Of a DNA stretch of 64,000 bases, positions 8,549 to 16,546 are shown piece by piece (within the stretch, counting starts at the first letter, position 1; the number at the start of each line of letters is the position of its first letter). The stretch is taken from NCBI GenBank assembly GCA_934662505.1, contig CAKUKE010000007.1, forward strand, positions 1 to 64,000, written 5' to 3'. The stretch comes from an uncultured Clostridia bacterium (GTDB lineage: Bacteria; Bacillota; Clostridia; Christensenellales; Aristaeellaceae). The position numbers and the translations under genes were made by a program. Under the pieces are notes generated by a model that searched no databases, was not told where the DNA came from, and worked only from the letters and a program-made list of their open reading frames with translations.

Positions 8549-9898
8549 ATGATTCTGAGCAATTCGGATATTTTTGAGACCCGCCGCATGATCGATCAGG
8601 AAAAATTCGACGTGCGCACCATTACCATGGGCGTGTCCCTTTTTTCCTGCGTGTGCGACGATGAAAACGAGCTGGCGCGCCGGGTGTACGATACCGTCAC
8701 CCGCCGGGCGGAGCGGCTGGTGCAGGTGGGACAGGAGATCGAAAAGGATTTCGGCGTGCCCATCGTGAACAAGCGGGTGTCCGTCACCCCCGTGGCGCTG
8801 ATCACCGGCGGGGTGAAAAACCCCGTGCCTGTGGCGCGGGCGCTGGATCGGGCGGGAAAGGCCGTGGGCGTGGACTTCATCGGCGGCTATACGGCGCTGG
8901 TGCAGAAGGGTATGACCGGCGCGGACAGGCGGCTGATCGAGAGCATCCCCGAGGCACTGTCCCAGACGGACATTCTGTGCTCCTCGGTGAACGTGGCCTC
9001 CACCAAGGCGGGCATCGACATGGACGCGGTGGCGCTGTGCGGACGGGCGGTCAAAACGCTGGCGGGCATTACCCCGGACGGCTTCGGCTGCGCCAAGCTG
9101 GTGGTGTTTGCCAACGCCGTGGAGGACAACCCCTTCATGGCGGGCGCCTTCTTCGGCCCCGGCGAGGGCGAATGCGCCGTGTCCGTGGGCGTCAGCGGCC
9201 CCGGTACCGTCAAGCACGCGCTGGAAGGGGTGAAGGGGCAGCCCTTCGACGTGGTGGCCGAGACCATCAAGCGCACCGCCTTCCGGATCACCCGGGTAGG
9301 TCAGCTGGTGGCCATGGAGGCCTCCAAACGGCTGAACGTGCCCTTTGGCATTGTGGATCTGTCCCTGGCGCCCACCCCGGCCATGGGCGACTCGGTGGCG
9401 CACATTCTGGAAGAAATGGGTCTGGAAAAGTGCGGCACCCACGGTTCCACCGCCGCGCTGGCGCTGCTCAACGACGCGGTGAAAAAGGGCGGCGTCATGG
9501 CTTCCTCCCATGTGGGCGGCCTTTCCGGCGCGTTTATCCCCCTGAGCGAGGACATCGGCATGATCAACGCCGCCGCCTGCGGCGCGCTGACGCTGGACAA
9601 GCTGGAGGCCATGACCTGCGTGTGCTCGGTGGGGCTGGACATGATCGCGCTGCCCGGGGATACGTCGGCGGAGACCATTTCCGCCATTATTGCAGACGAG
9701 GCGGCCATCGGCATGATCAATACCAAGACCACGGCGGTGCGCGTCATTCCCGCTCCCGGCAAGAAGGTGGGAGATTATGTGGAATTCGGCGGCCTGCTGG
9801 GGCGCGCGCCCGTGGTGGCCGTGCACCCCTTCTCCTCCAGCGCATTCATTACCCGGGGCGGCCGGATCCCCGCGCCGCTCAACAGCCTGAAAAATTAA
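8549..9898 (+). CDS. UPF0210 / DUF711 family protein (PFL-like fold)
   Basis: This 449-residue protein belongs to UPF0210, a conserved family structurally related to pyruvate-formate-lyase-like barrels but without an established reaction. Family-typical segments are visible: the start with ETRRMI, GGYTALVQKGMT, FFGPGEGE, VDLSLAPTPAMGDSVA near residue 270, and GKKVGDYVEFGGLLGRAPV near the C-terminus. It is paired with the upstream ACT-domain gene. GACGGGAGGCAGG lies just before the ATG. No convincing hairpin terminator follows the TAA, only an A/T-rich stretch. Confidence 0.92.
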   Translation: MILSNSDIFETRRMIDQEKFDVRTITMGVSLFSCVCDDENELARRVYDTVTRRAERLVQVGQEIEKDFGVPIVNKRVSVTPVALITGGVKNPVPVARALDRAGKAVGVDFIGGYTALVQKGMTGADRRLIESIPEALSQTDILCSSVNVASTKAGIDMDAVALCGRAVKTLAGITPDGFGCAKLVVFANAVEDNPFMAGAFFGPGEGECAVSVGVSGPGTVKHALEGVKGQPFDVVAETIKRTAFRITRVGQLVAMEASKRLNVPFGIVDLSLAPTPAMGDSVAHILEEMGLEKCGTHGSTAALALLNDAVKKGGVMASSHVGGLSGAFIPLSEDIGMINAAACGALTLDKLEAMTCVCSVGLDMIALPGDTSAETISAIIADEAAIGMINTKTTAVRVIPAPGKKVGDYVEFGGLLGRAPVVAVHPFSSSAFITRGGRIPAPLNSLKN

Positions 9899-10000
9899 AA
9901 AAATTTTTTCGGCAGGCATGAAAAGGGAAAACCGGTTCGTTTATATGAATGCAATGGAAAAAACAACCAGTTTTTCCGCGCAATGAAAGGGGAAAGCAAC

Positions 10001-11320
10001 ATGCTGAAAAAAGTGATTTGCCTTTTGACGGCGCTGTGCCTGACGCTGGGCGTTTTGCCTGCGCTGGCGCGTGACGCGGGCGACCTGAACAATTATGGCA
10101 AGGCCGCCTTTACCGAAGGGTACGACGTTTATACCGGTCCCGGCACCTCTTATTACCGGGTGGGTGGCAACGCCCATTACAGCCGCGGCACCTGCCGGGT
10201 GTACGGTGTGGTGGGGGACTGGCTGATGGTGGGCTACGGCGGCAGCAACAACAGCTACCACATCGGTTATATTCCCAAGGAAGCGCTGAACCACATCGAC
10301 CATTCCAGCGGTACCATCGATCAGGAATTGACCTTCACCTCCGAGCAGGATACCATCATCGACGGCGGCTGCAACCTGACGGACGACCCGGTGATCAACA
10401 ACACGCTGGTGACCACCCTGTCCGGCGGCACCTCCGTGACCATTCTGGGTCACATGGGCGGCTGGGCTTACATCGAGACGCAGGCGGGCGGCAAGACCAT
10501 CCGCGGCTTTGTCCGCTCCTTCCACGTCAATTCCGGCGCCAAGACGCAGCCCACGGTCAAGCCGACTGCCCAGCCCACGGCCAAGCCCGCGCAGACGGCG
10601 CAGCCCACCGCCAAGGCGGATCCGACCGCCGTGCCCACGGTGCGCCCGGATATTTCGGGGAAGGAAAGCCTGCTCTCCAGCCTGAAGCATAACTGCCCCA
10701 ACACCGGTGTGATGCTGCCCGCCTCCTTCTCGCCCTATCAGTACAGCTATGTGCTGACGGTGGCCAGCTGGGTCAGCCGGGTCAGCTTTACGCCTACGGC
10801 CTACGACAGCCGGGCGACCATCACCGTCAACGGTACGGTGCTGGCCTCCGGTGCGACCACGGGTTATTTCCACATGACCAACGAGCCCCAGCAGGTGACC
10901 ATCGCCGTGCGGGGCGTCAACGGCGCGGAAACCACCTACACCATTTTCCTCCAGCGCCGTCCCAGTGAAAACCGCACCCGGGTGTCTGCGGGCTACATTC
11001 AGAGCGTGTACCAGCAGAAGGACAAGTGGTACATCAGCGCCGATCTGGTGACCGTTCAGTACTGGGGCAACGATTATAACCACGGCAACCGTTCCAACTT
11101 TACCAACGAGGCCAATCAGCTGTACAAGTACCCGGTGAACGTCCACTGCGATTTTTATTACGGCACCGTGGACAACGCCGTGCGGGCCAAGAATGTGTCC
11201 GAGTTCCTGCAGCATTACAAGGATGATCCTGACGCCATGTACACCATCGTCTACATCGAAGATGAGATCGTAGCGGTGATGCCCTATGCGATGGATTATG
11301 ACGGTGCGGAATTCGGCTGA
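10001..11320 (+). CDS. Secreted SH3 / cadherin-like domain protein
   Basis: This 439-residue exported protein starts with a signal peptide (LKKVICLLTALCLTLGVLPALA). Two SH3-like modules follow: one around YDVYTGPGTSYYRVGG and a second ending near residue 175. A threonine/proline/lysine/alanine-rich linker of repeated QPT/KPT units comes next, then a region resembling the cadherin-like beta-sandwich family (LPASFSPYQYSYVLTV, ending TTYTIFLQR). The last 110 residues are not recognised. The ATG at 10001 is preferred over 9983 because AAAGGGG sits 8 bases before it. It is probably cell-wall associated; no enzymatic domain is visible. Confidence 0.8.
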   Translation: MLKKVICLLTALCLTLGVLPALARDAGDLNNYGKAAFTEGYDVYTGPGTSYYRVGGNAHYSRGTCRVYGVVGDWLMVGYGGSNNSYHIGYIPKEALNHIDHSSGTIDQELTFTSEQDTIIDGGCNLTDDPVINNTLVTTLSGGTSVTILGHMGGWAYIETQAGGKTIRGFVRSFHVNSGAKTQPTVKPTAQPTAKPAQTAQPTAKADPTAVPTVRPDISGKESLLSSLKHNCPNTGVMLPASFSPYQYSYVLTVASWVSRVSFTPTAYDSRATITVNGTVLASGATTGYFHMTNEPQQVTIAVRGVNGAETTYTIFLQRRPSENRTRVSAGYIQSVYQQKDKWYISADLVTVQYWGNDYNHGNRSNFTNEANQLYKYPVNVHCDFYYGTVDNAVRAKNVSEFLQHYKDDPDAMYTIVYIEDEIVAVMPYAMDYDGAEFG

Positions 11321-11373
11321 CGGTAAAAAACGCGCAGGCGCGGCGCGTGTAAGGGCAGCGCGCCGGGCGCATG

Positions 11374-11406
11374 AAAAGGAGAAGACCGAAAGGTCTTCTC
11401 CTTTTT
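11374..11406 (+). terminator. Terminator after the SH3 protein gene
   Basis: A perfect 14-bp stem, AAAAGGAGAAGACC paired with GGTCTTCTCCTTTT around a GAAA tetraloop, ends in a T-run. Confidence 0.95.
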
Positions 11407-11720
11407 GCGTGGCGGAATGTTTTTTGCATGACGGAATGCGTTGGGCGGAAACGAGGATGCATGGCATGCGGGCGGGGCGAGCCTTCCCGCTGTCATGAGT
11501 GTGCCCGAAGGGCGGGGTCTGCCTCTGTACGCAAAAAGCCCCATGCGCGGTGCGAATACATATAGAAAAGAAGGACGGCGCGGTGTGCAGAGGCACCGCG
11601 CCTTCGTACCTGACCTGTACGGTGGGCAGAAAAAGGTGGCGGTCATCACAAGGGGAGCGTCCAGCGTAGCACCGGTTCCGGATGGGGCAGAAAAGAACTG
11701 AAAAAAATTTCTTTTTCCTC

Positions 11721-11749
11721 TTGACGGCGAACAAAAAGCATGTTATTAT
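11721..11749 (+). promoter_or_regulatory. Sigma-A type promoter for the amino-acid importer
   Basis: TTGACG (11721-11726) and TATTAT (11744-11749) are spaced 17 bases apart in an AT-rich pocket, 60 bases before the binding-protein start. Confidence 0.85.
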
Positions 11750-11758
11750 TTTAATGCT

Positions 11759-11778
11759 TTAGCACGATAAATTGCTAA
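11759..11778 (+). promoter_or_regulatory. Operator-like inverted repeat at the transcription start
   Basis: TTAGCA and TGCTAA form a perfect 6-bp inverted repeat around an 8-base spacer. It begins about 10 bases after the -10 box, where a repressor would block initiation. The regulator is unknown. Confidence 0.5.
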
Positions 11779-11808
11779 CGTAAAAAAGCGACAAGGAGAA
11801 CGGGCGTT

Positions 11809-12720
11809 ATGAAGGCACGGATGCAGGAGCGCGGCGACGGGGCGCGGAATGAAATGAACGAAAAGAACGGCACGGTTCGGAAGACGGCCGGTGCGGAACG
11901 GAAAAAAGGCGGCGTGCTGCGCCGCATGCTGACGGTGCTGCTGGCGGCGGCGATGCTCTTTTCCCTGTCCGGCCTGTCCGCGCTGGCGGAGGACGACAGT
12001 CTGGAAAAACTGCTCCAGAAGGGTGAAATGGTGCTGGGGCTGGACGTGGGCTTTGCACCCATGGGTTTTTATGATGAAAACGGTGACATTGTGGGGTATG
12101 ACATCGATCTGGCGCGGGAGGTGTGCGCGCGTCTGGGCGTGACACTCCGGTGTCAGCCCATCGAATGGCTGCTGAAGGAGCAGGAGCTGAACATGAGCGC
12201 GATCGACTGCATCTGGAACGGCATGAGCATCAATGCCGACCGGGAGGAAAACATGGCGCTGTCCGTGCCCTATCTGGCCAACAATCAGGTGCTGGTGGTG
12301 CTGGGCGGCAGCGCGTTTGAAACCATGGCGGATCTGGCCGGCAGCCGGCTGGGGGTGCAGGGCGGCTCCAGCGCCGAGGAAGCGCTGAACGATACGCCGG
12401 CGTTCCGGGATACGCTGGGACAGGTGGTACCCTTTGACGATTATACGGTGGCGCTGATGGATCTGGACATGGGCGGGGTGGATACCGTGCTCATGGACGA
12501 AGTGGTGGCGAATTACTACATCAACGAAAAGCAGGCCGACTACCGTATCCTGTCGGAGACTCTGATTCCCGAAGAGTACGCCGTCGGCTTCAGAAAGGGC
12601 GACATGGCGCTGCGGGACAAGGTGAACGGGATCCTGAATGATATGGCTGCGGACGGGACGCTGGCGGAGATTACCCGGCGCTGGTTCGGCGAAAACGTGT
12701 CGCTCATCGGACAGGAATAA
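11809..12720 (+). CDS. Amino-acid ABC transporter substrate-binding protein (family 3)
   Basis: This 303-residue solute-binding protein delivers polar amino acids or similar small ligands to an ABC importer. A long basic N-terminus leads into a signal sequence at residues about 38-61 (MLTVLLAAAMLFSLSGLSALA). Family-3 features follow: VLGLDVGFAPMGFYDENGDIVGYDIDLAREV, the conserved DCIWNGMS..R segment and GFRKGD. No lipobox cysteine is visible at the cleavage site, which is unusual for a monoderm binding protein; the long N-terminus may instead act as an uncleaved anchor. AAGGAG precedes the ATG. The permease gene lies about 500 bases downstream; no ATPase gene is adjacent. Confidence 0.88.
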   Translation: MKARMQERGDGARNEMNEKNGTVRKTAGAERKKGGVLRRMLTVLLAAAMLFSLSGLSALAEDDSLEKLLQKGEMVLGLDVGFAPMGFYDENGDIVGYDIDLAREVCARLGVTLRCQPIEWLLKEQELNMSAIDCIWNGMSINADREENMALSVPYLANNQVLVVLGGSAFETMADLAGSRLGVQGGSSAEEALNDTPAFRDTLGQVVPFDDYTVALMDLDMGGVDTVLMDEVVANYYINEKQADYRILSETLIPEEYAVGFRKGDMALRDKVNGILNDMAADGTLAEITRRWFGENVSLIGQE

Positions 12721-13217
12721 ACCGGCGGCGCGGCGGAAACGCCTCGGGTAAAATGGAGCTGCGGCGCAGGAGGCGCTTCGGGCAAAAGCGGGGTGAAGTG
12801 CAATGCCCGCACACGCCCGGCGTTTGTCCCCGCCTGACGAGGAGGGACGATGGCTCTCCGACAACGTTCGCATACGCCCGGCGTGTGTTGCAGATCGTCG
12901 CGCAGACGGTGCCCGCGTATGTCTGCCCGGCGTTGGAGCGTTGTCAGGCGCTCTGACCGGAAAGACGGCGGAATCACCGAACGGTTGCGAAACCGGCGGC
13001 TTGCGGGGGTACGGGGCGGCCGCGCGCAGGGAGGGACGGTTCATGCCTCCCGGCCATTGGCGGAGAAGCGCCGCTCCGCCGTCGGTCTCCCGCCCGGAGG
13101 ATGGGCATGCGGTGCGGGAAACGGCGGGCGGCGCGGCCGTTTTCGACCGTGCCGGCGCAGGACGGACACGGCGGAGGATGGAAAAATGCGCGCGGGTGCG
13201 CGGCGGAGGACGGAAAA
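12721..13217 (+). other. GC-rich intergenic region with degenerate repeats
   Basis: About 500 bases separate the binding protein and permease genes without a recognisable protein gene. CGCCCGGCGT occurs at about 12815 and 12876, and a related GCCCGGCGTT near 12925, giving a loose 50-60 base periodicity. Near the 3' end a 20-base segment containing a ribosome-binding site is duplicated (13169-13188 and 13201-13220). No terminator or strong promoter was found, so the two transporter genes may still be co-transcribed. Confidence 0.5.
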
Positions 13218-13230
13218 ATGGTGTATCTGA
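13186..13230 (+). CDS. Possible 14-codon leader ORF overlapping the permease start
   Basis: An ATG at 13186 has its own GCGGAGGA site 7 bases upstream and reads 14 codons, rich in arginine, to a TGA at 13228, crossing the permease start at 13218 in another frame. The initiation region is a near-exact copy of that of the permease, 32 bases upstream. It may tune permease translation or be a chance duplication; no functional peptide is claimed. Confidence 0.3.
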   Translation: MRAGARRRTEKWCI

Positions 13231-13880
13231 AGAACCCGGCGAGGCTTGCGGCGCTGCTGACGCAGATGTGGAACGGTCTGGGCGCGACGCTGTTTCTGTT
13301 TTTTGCAGCGCTCCTGTTGTCTCTGCCGTTGGGGCTGGGGGTGGCGCTGCTGCGCCGCAGCCGGTTCCGTGCGGTACGGGGGCCGGTGGGGATATACGTC
13401 CTCATCATGCGGGGAACCCCCCTGATTCTGCAGATTTTTACCATTTATTTTGCCCTGCCGCTGCTGTTGGGGCGACCGTTCGATCGGATGGGAGCGACCG
13501 TGATCGCCTTTGTGCTCAATTACGCCGCCTACTTTGCCGAAATCTATCGGGGGGGCATGGACGCTATCCCGCCGGGGCAGTGGGAGGCGGGCAAGGCGCT
13601 GGGCATGCCCCGCACCGTGGTGTTCACCCGGATCATTCTGCCGCAGATGGCGCGCAGGGTGCTGCTGCCCGTGAGCAACGAGGTCATCACGCTGGTCAAG
13701 GATACGGCGCTGGTGACCGCGGTGGGCGTGGTGGATCTGTACCGTGCGGCGAAGAACGCCACCTCCACGTCGGGGTCGCTGGTACCGCTGTTTCTGGCGG
13801 GCGTGGTGTATCTGGGTCTGAACGCGCTGGTCACCTGGGTCTTTTCCGTGCTGCACAGGCGCTGGCCGCTGAGAACGTGA
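13218..13880 (+). CDS. Amino-acid ABC transporter permease (HisM/GlnP type)
   Basis: This 220-residue inner-membrane subunit has about five membrane helices. It shows the family sequence MWNGLGATLFLF, RGTPLILQIFTIYF and the EAA loop AGKALGMPRTVVFTRIILPQ, which contacts the ATPase. The ATG at 13218 is chosen because GGAGGA ends 7 bases upstream and because the encoded protein then matches the normal family length; an upstream in-frame extension to 13101 looks non-coding. It pairs with the upstream binding protein. The ATPase subunit is not in this locus and must be supplied from elsewhere. Confidence 0.88.
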   Translation: MVYLKNPARLAALLTQMWNGLGATLFLFFAALLLSLPLGLGVALLRRSRFRAVRGPVGIYVLIMRGTPLILQIFTIYFALPLLLGRPFDRMGATVIAFVLNYAAYFAEIYRGGMDAIPPGQWEAGKALGMPRTVVFTRIILPQMARRVLLPVSNEVITLVKDTALVTAVGVVDLYRAAKNATSTSGSLVPLFLAGVVYLGLNALVTWVFSVLHRRWPLRT

Positions 13881-13926
13881 CCCCTTTCAGGGCGTGCAGA
13901 ACCCGCACAGGATTTTTTTGAAGGTC

Positions 13927-13961
13927 AAAAAGCCCGAACAGTTGCGCGTTCGGGCTTTTTT
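13927..13961. terminator. Terminator after the amino-acid permease, usable in both directions
   Basis: AAAAGCCCGAAC pairs with GTTCGGGCTTTT around an 8-base loop, followed by a T-run on plus and preceded by an A-run. Confidence 0.9.
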
Positions 13962-13970
13962 CGTTATAAT
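13942..13970 (+). promoter_or_regulatory. Promoter embedded in the preceding terminator
   Basis: TTGCGC (13942-13947) in the terminator loop and TATAAT (13965-13970) just after the T-run are spaced exactly 17 bases apart. It would drive the HlyD-like/sepF cluster. Confidence 0.65.
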
Positions 13971-14225
13971 AGTAAAAGGGTTTTTATGTCCGACCGCGTA
14001 AAACCCGCTTTCCGGCGTTTTTTGTGCCGGATGGAGCGCGGAAAGCGGCCGGAGAACGGGCATGCTGCCGCGTTCTGTCGAGAAAACCTTTCCCCCTCCG
14101 GGCAGGAAACGGACGTCCCGGAGCGAACATGCTTCCTTGAGCTGGGCGGAAAACGCGCCCGGAGCATTTGCAAAAGACAGCCGGATCGCCGGGCGGCCGC
14201 CGCGCCGTCCCGTAAGGAGTTTTTC

Positions 14226-15830
14226 ATGCAGCAGGATCCACGTCAGAATCAGTCGCCTGCGGGCGATTCTCCCTTTTCCGCGTCTCAATGGACGCAGGTG
14301 ACCAACCAGGGCGTTCGCCAGCCCGCGCCGGGATACGGTCAGCCGGGGACAAACTACGGTCAGCCCCCCGCGGGACAGTCCGCGCCGGGATACGGTCAGC
14401 CGGGGACAAACTACGGTCAGCCCCCCGCAGGACAGTCCGCGCCGGGATACGGTCAGCCGGGGACAAGCTACGGTCAGCCCCCCGCGGGACAGTCCGCGCC
14501 GGGGTACGGTCAGCCGGGAGCGAACTACGGTCAGCCCCCCGCGGGACAGTCCGCGCAGAACGGTCAGCCTGCGTTTACGCCGCCGCCTCCGCCGAAGGGA
14601 CGCCGGGCAACGCCGCCAACGGGCATGCCGCCGGTTCGGCGCAAGCCGCCAGTGGCGCTGTATGTGACGCTTATTCTGCTGGTGGCCGGCTTTGCGGTGT
14701 GGGCGGTTTCGGGCATGCTGCAGAAAAACGGCCGGGCGTACGCCTATGTGACGGCGGGCACCCTGCAGGACAGCTACCGGGGCGACGCGCTGATCGTCCG
14801 CAACGAGACCCTCTACACCCAGGAGGGCGCCTCCTACATTGAGCAGAGTGTGGAGGAGGGCGCCAGCGTCAAGCGGTCGGACACGGTGTGCGTGGTGTAC
14901 ACCGCCGGTTTCAACAGCAAGGAAATGACCAAGCTGGAAAACTACCGGCAGCAGATCAAGGAATATCACAAAACCCTGCTGGCCGCCTCTACGACCAAGG
15001 ATATGAAGCTGGATCGTCTGGAAACGGCGGTGCTGTCCCGGGCGCAGGAGGTGCAGGCGCTGGTGCAGGGCAGGGGGCAGGGCTCCCTCAACGAGCAGGA
15101 AAAGCTGCTCAAGGCGGCCATGCAGGATCGTCAGGTGTACCTCAAGCAGAAGTACCCGGACGATCAGAAGCTGTCCCGTCTGTACGACGATGAAAACACC
15201 CAGCTGCAGAAAATATCCAGCTGGACCAAGCAGTACGCCGCCGTGGCCGACGGGGTCGTCAGCTTTTATACCGACGGCTATGAAAACGTGCTGAACCTGT
15301 ACAATTACGCGGACTACACCCCCGCGCAGGTGCGGCAGATGTTCAGCGGCGCCGTGCCGCAGGACGAGAGCCGCACAAAGAACACCGTGTCCATCTACCG
15401 GCTGGTGCGCACGGGGCAGTGGGTGGTGCTGATGCTGTGCGATAACCGGGACTGGACGCCGGTGGAAGGGCGCACCTACAAGATGCGCATTGAAAGCTTT
15501 GACAACACCACCGTCAACGCCACCGTGGAAAGCTTTACCCAGTCGGGCGGGGAACTGCTTTTGCGGCTGGTCGTCACCGGGGATATGAACATCGGCAGCA
15601 TCATGTACACCCGCTCCTGCTCGGTGCAGCTGGGCGAGTCGGTGGACAGCCTGACGGTGCCCGCCCGGGCGCTTCTGACCAAGGACGGACGGACGGGCGT
15701 GGTCATGTCCACCGAAATGGGCGAATACTGGACGGGCGTTACGGTCATTTCCGTGGAGGGGGACGTGGCGCACATCATTCCCGAGCATGCGGGGGTGCTC
15801 TATGAGGGCGTGCCCGTGCTGCTGTTCTGA
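14226..15830 (+). CDS. HlyD-like membrane protein with N-terminal Q/P repeats
   Basis: The 534-residue protein has four tandem copies of APGYGQPGTNYGQPPAGQS (residues about 34-109), a proline-rich stretch, and one membrane helix (about residues 140-160, VALYVTLILLVAGFAVWAVSG). An extracellular region follows with HlyD/biotinyl-lipoyl-like character: GTLQDSYRGDALIVRNETL and VEEGASVKRSDTV, a coiled-coil-like middle (about 235-320), and a C-terminal beta region. HlyD-like proteins of unknown function precede yggS and sepF in many Clostridia, so a role in envelope or division is likely. The ATG at 14226 has TAAGGAG 6 bases upstream. The stop is 11 bases before yggS. Confidence 0.75.
   Translation: MQQDPRQNQSPAGDSPFSASQWTQVTNQGVRQPAPGYGQPGTNYGQPPAGQSAPGYGQPGTNYGQPPAGQSAPGYGQPGTSYGQPPAGQSAPGYGQPGANYGQPPAGQSAQNGQPAFTPPPPPKGRRATPPTGMPPVRRKPPVALYVTLILLVAGFAVWAVSGMLQKNGRAYAYVTAGTLQDSYRGDALIVRNETLYTQEGASYIEQSVEEGASVKRSDTVCVVYTAGFNSKEMTKLENYRQQIKEYHKTLLAASTTKDMKLDRLETAVLSRAQEVQALVQGRGQGSLNEQEKLLKAAMQDRQVYLKQKYPDDQKLSRLYDDENTQLQKISSWTKQYAAVADGVVSFYTDGYENVLNLYNYADYTPAQVRQMFSGAVPQDESRTKNTVSIYRLVRTGQWVVLMLCDNRDWTPVEGRTYKMRIESFDNTTVNATVESFTQSGGELLLRLVVTGDMNIGSIMYTRSCSVQLGESVDSLTVPARALLTKDGRTGVVMSTEMGEYWTGVTVISVEGDVAHIIPEHAGVLYEGVPVLLF
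14325..14552 (+). repeat. Four 57-bp in-frame tandem repeats
   Basis: Units start at 14325, 14382, 14439 and 14496 and are nearly identical, encoding 19 residues each (APGYGQPGTNYGQPPAGQS with T/A and N/S changes). Such near identity implies recent expansion by slippage or unequal crossing-over. Confidence 0.95.
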
Positions 15831-15841
15831 CGGAGGCTTGC

Positions 15842-16513
15842 ATGCTGGCGGAAAATGTAAAAAAAGTGCAGGAGACCCTGCGGCGGGAGAGCGCGGCCTT
15901 CGGCCACGCGCCGCCCCGGCTGATCGCCGTGACCAAATATGTGTCCGGCGAGGAAACGCTGCCCCTGCAGGCGCTTGGGGTGACGGACATCGGGGAGAAC
16001 CGGGTGCAGGTGCTGCGGGAAAAGCTGCCCGTGGTCAGCGGAAAATTTTCCCTGCACCTGATCGGAAGGTTGCAAAACAACAAGGTTAAATATATAATAA
16101 AGGATGTATGTCTCATCCACTCGGTGGACAACCTGTCTCTGGCGCAGGAGATCGACCGTCAGGCGGGGAAAAACGGGCTCAGGATGGACGTCCTTTTGCA
16201 GGTGAACGTGACCGGGGAAAGCCAGAAGGGCGGCGTGCCGCCCGAGGAACTGATGCCCCTTTTGCGGCAGGTCGCCCCGCTGCCCGGCGTGCATGTGCGC
16301 GGGCTGATGACCATGATGCCGCTGGGCGCGGAACGGGATTATATTTTTGAACGGTTCCGCGCTACGCGGCAGCTGCTGGAACGCTGCCGGGAAGAAGCGG
16401 TGGCTGGAACGGATATGACCGAACTGTCCATGGGCATGTCTCAGGACTATGACCTGGCCGCCCGGGCCGGCGCGACCATGGTACGGGTCGGGTCGGCGCT
16501 CTGGCGGGCGTAA
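15842..16513 (+). CDS. YggS/PLPBP family pyridoxal-phosphate homeostasis protein
   Basis: This 223-residue protein of the YggS (PROSC) family binds pyridoxal 5'-phosphate and maintains its balance and that of linked amino and keto acids; no catalytic activity is established. The PLP lysine lies in AVTKY (K32). Further family features are GENRVQVL, HLIGRLQNNK, MTMMPLG and the C-terminal SMGMSQDYDLAARAGATMVRVG. ACGGAGG precedes the ATG. Its position directly upstream of sepF matches the conserved Gram-positive division cluster. Confidence 0.95.
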   Translation: MLAENVKKVQETLRRESAAFGHAPPRLIAVTKYVSGEETLPLQALGVTDIGENRVQVLREKLPVVSGKFSLHLIGRLQNNKVKYIIKDVCLIHSVDNLSLAQEIDRQAGKNGLRMDVLLQVNVTGESQKGGVPPEELMPLLRQVAPLPGVHVRGLMTMMPLGAERDYIFERFRATRQLLERCREEAVAGTDMTELSMGMSQDYDLAARAGATMVRVGSALWRA

Positions 16514-16546
16514 AAAAAGCGAAATGTGATCAGGAGGTGCGCTTCA

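Larger units (their letters stand above)
11321..11808 (+). other. Intergenic region with terminator, promoter and operator-like repeat
   Basis: No convincing gene is present. The stretch holds the terminator at 11374-11406, then about 290 GC-rich bases with a short hairpin near 11577-11602 that has no U-run, then a clear promoter and inverted repeat (listed separately) serving the amino-acid binding protein gene. Confidence 0.6.
13881..14225 (+). other. Intergenic region with overlapping terminator and promoter
   Basis: This stretch contains a strong terminator (13927-13961) and a promoter whose -35 lies in its loop. About 250 transcribed bases precede the next start. The frame is open from an ATG at 13986 in phase with the downstream gene, but the 80 extra residues look like non-coding GC-rich sequence. 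Confidence 0.5.

Noticed and set aside
11577..11602. GC-rich hairpin in the gap before the amino-acid importer, considered as riboswitch or terminator
   Set aside because: No U-run and no known riboswitch core was recognised; it lies upstream of the promoter.
12803..13921. A 372-codon plus-strand frame spanning the spacer and the permease
   Set aside because: It runs in a different frame through the real permease and has no protein-like composition or start signal.
13986..14225. 80-residue N-terminal extension of the HlyD-like protein
   Set aside because: Open in frame but compositionally like non-coding DNA; the internal ATG at 14226 has a much better ribosome-binding site.
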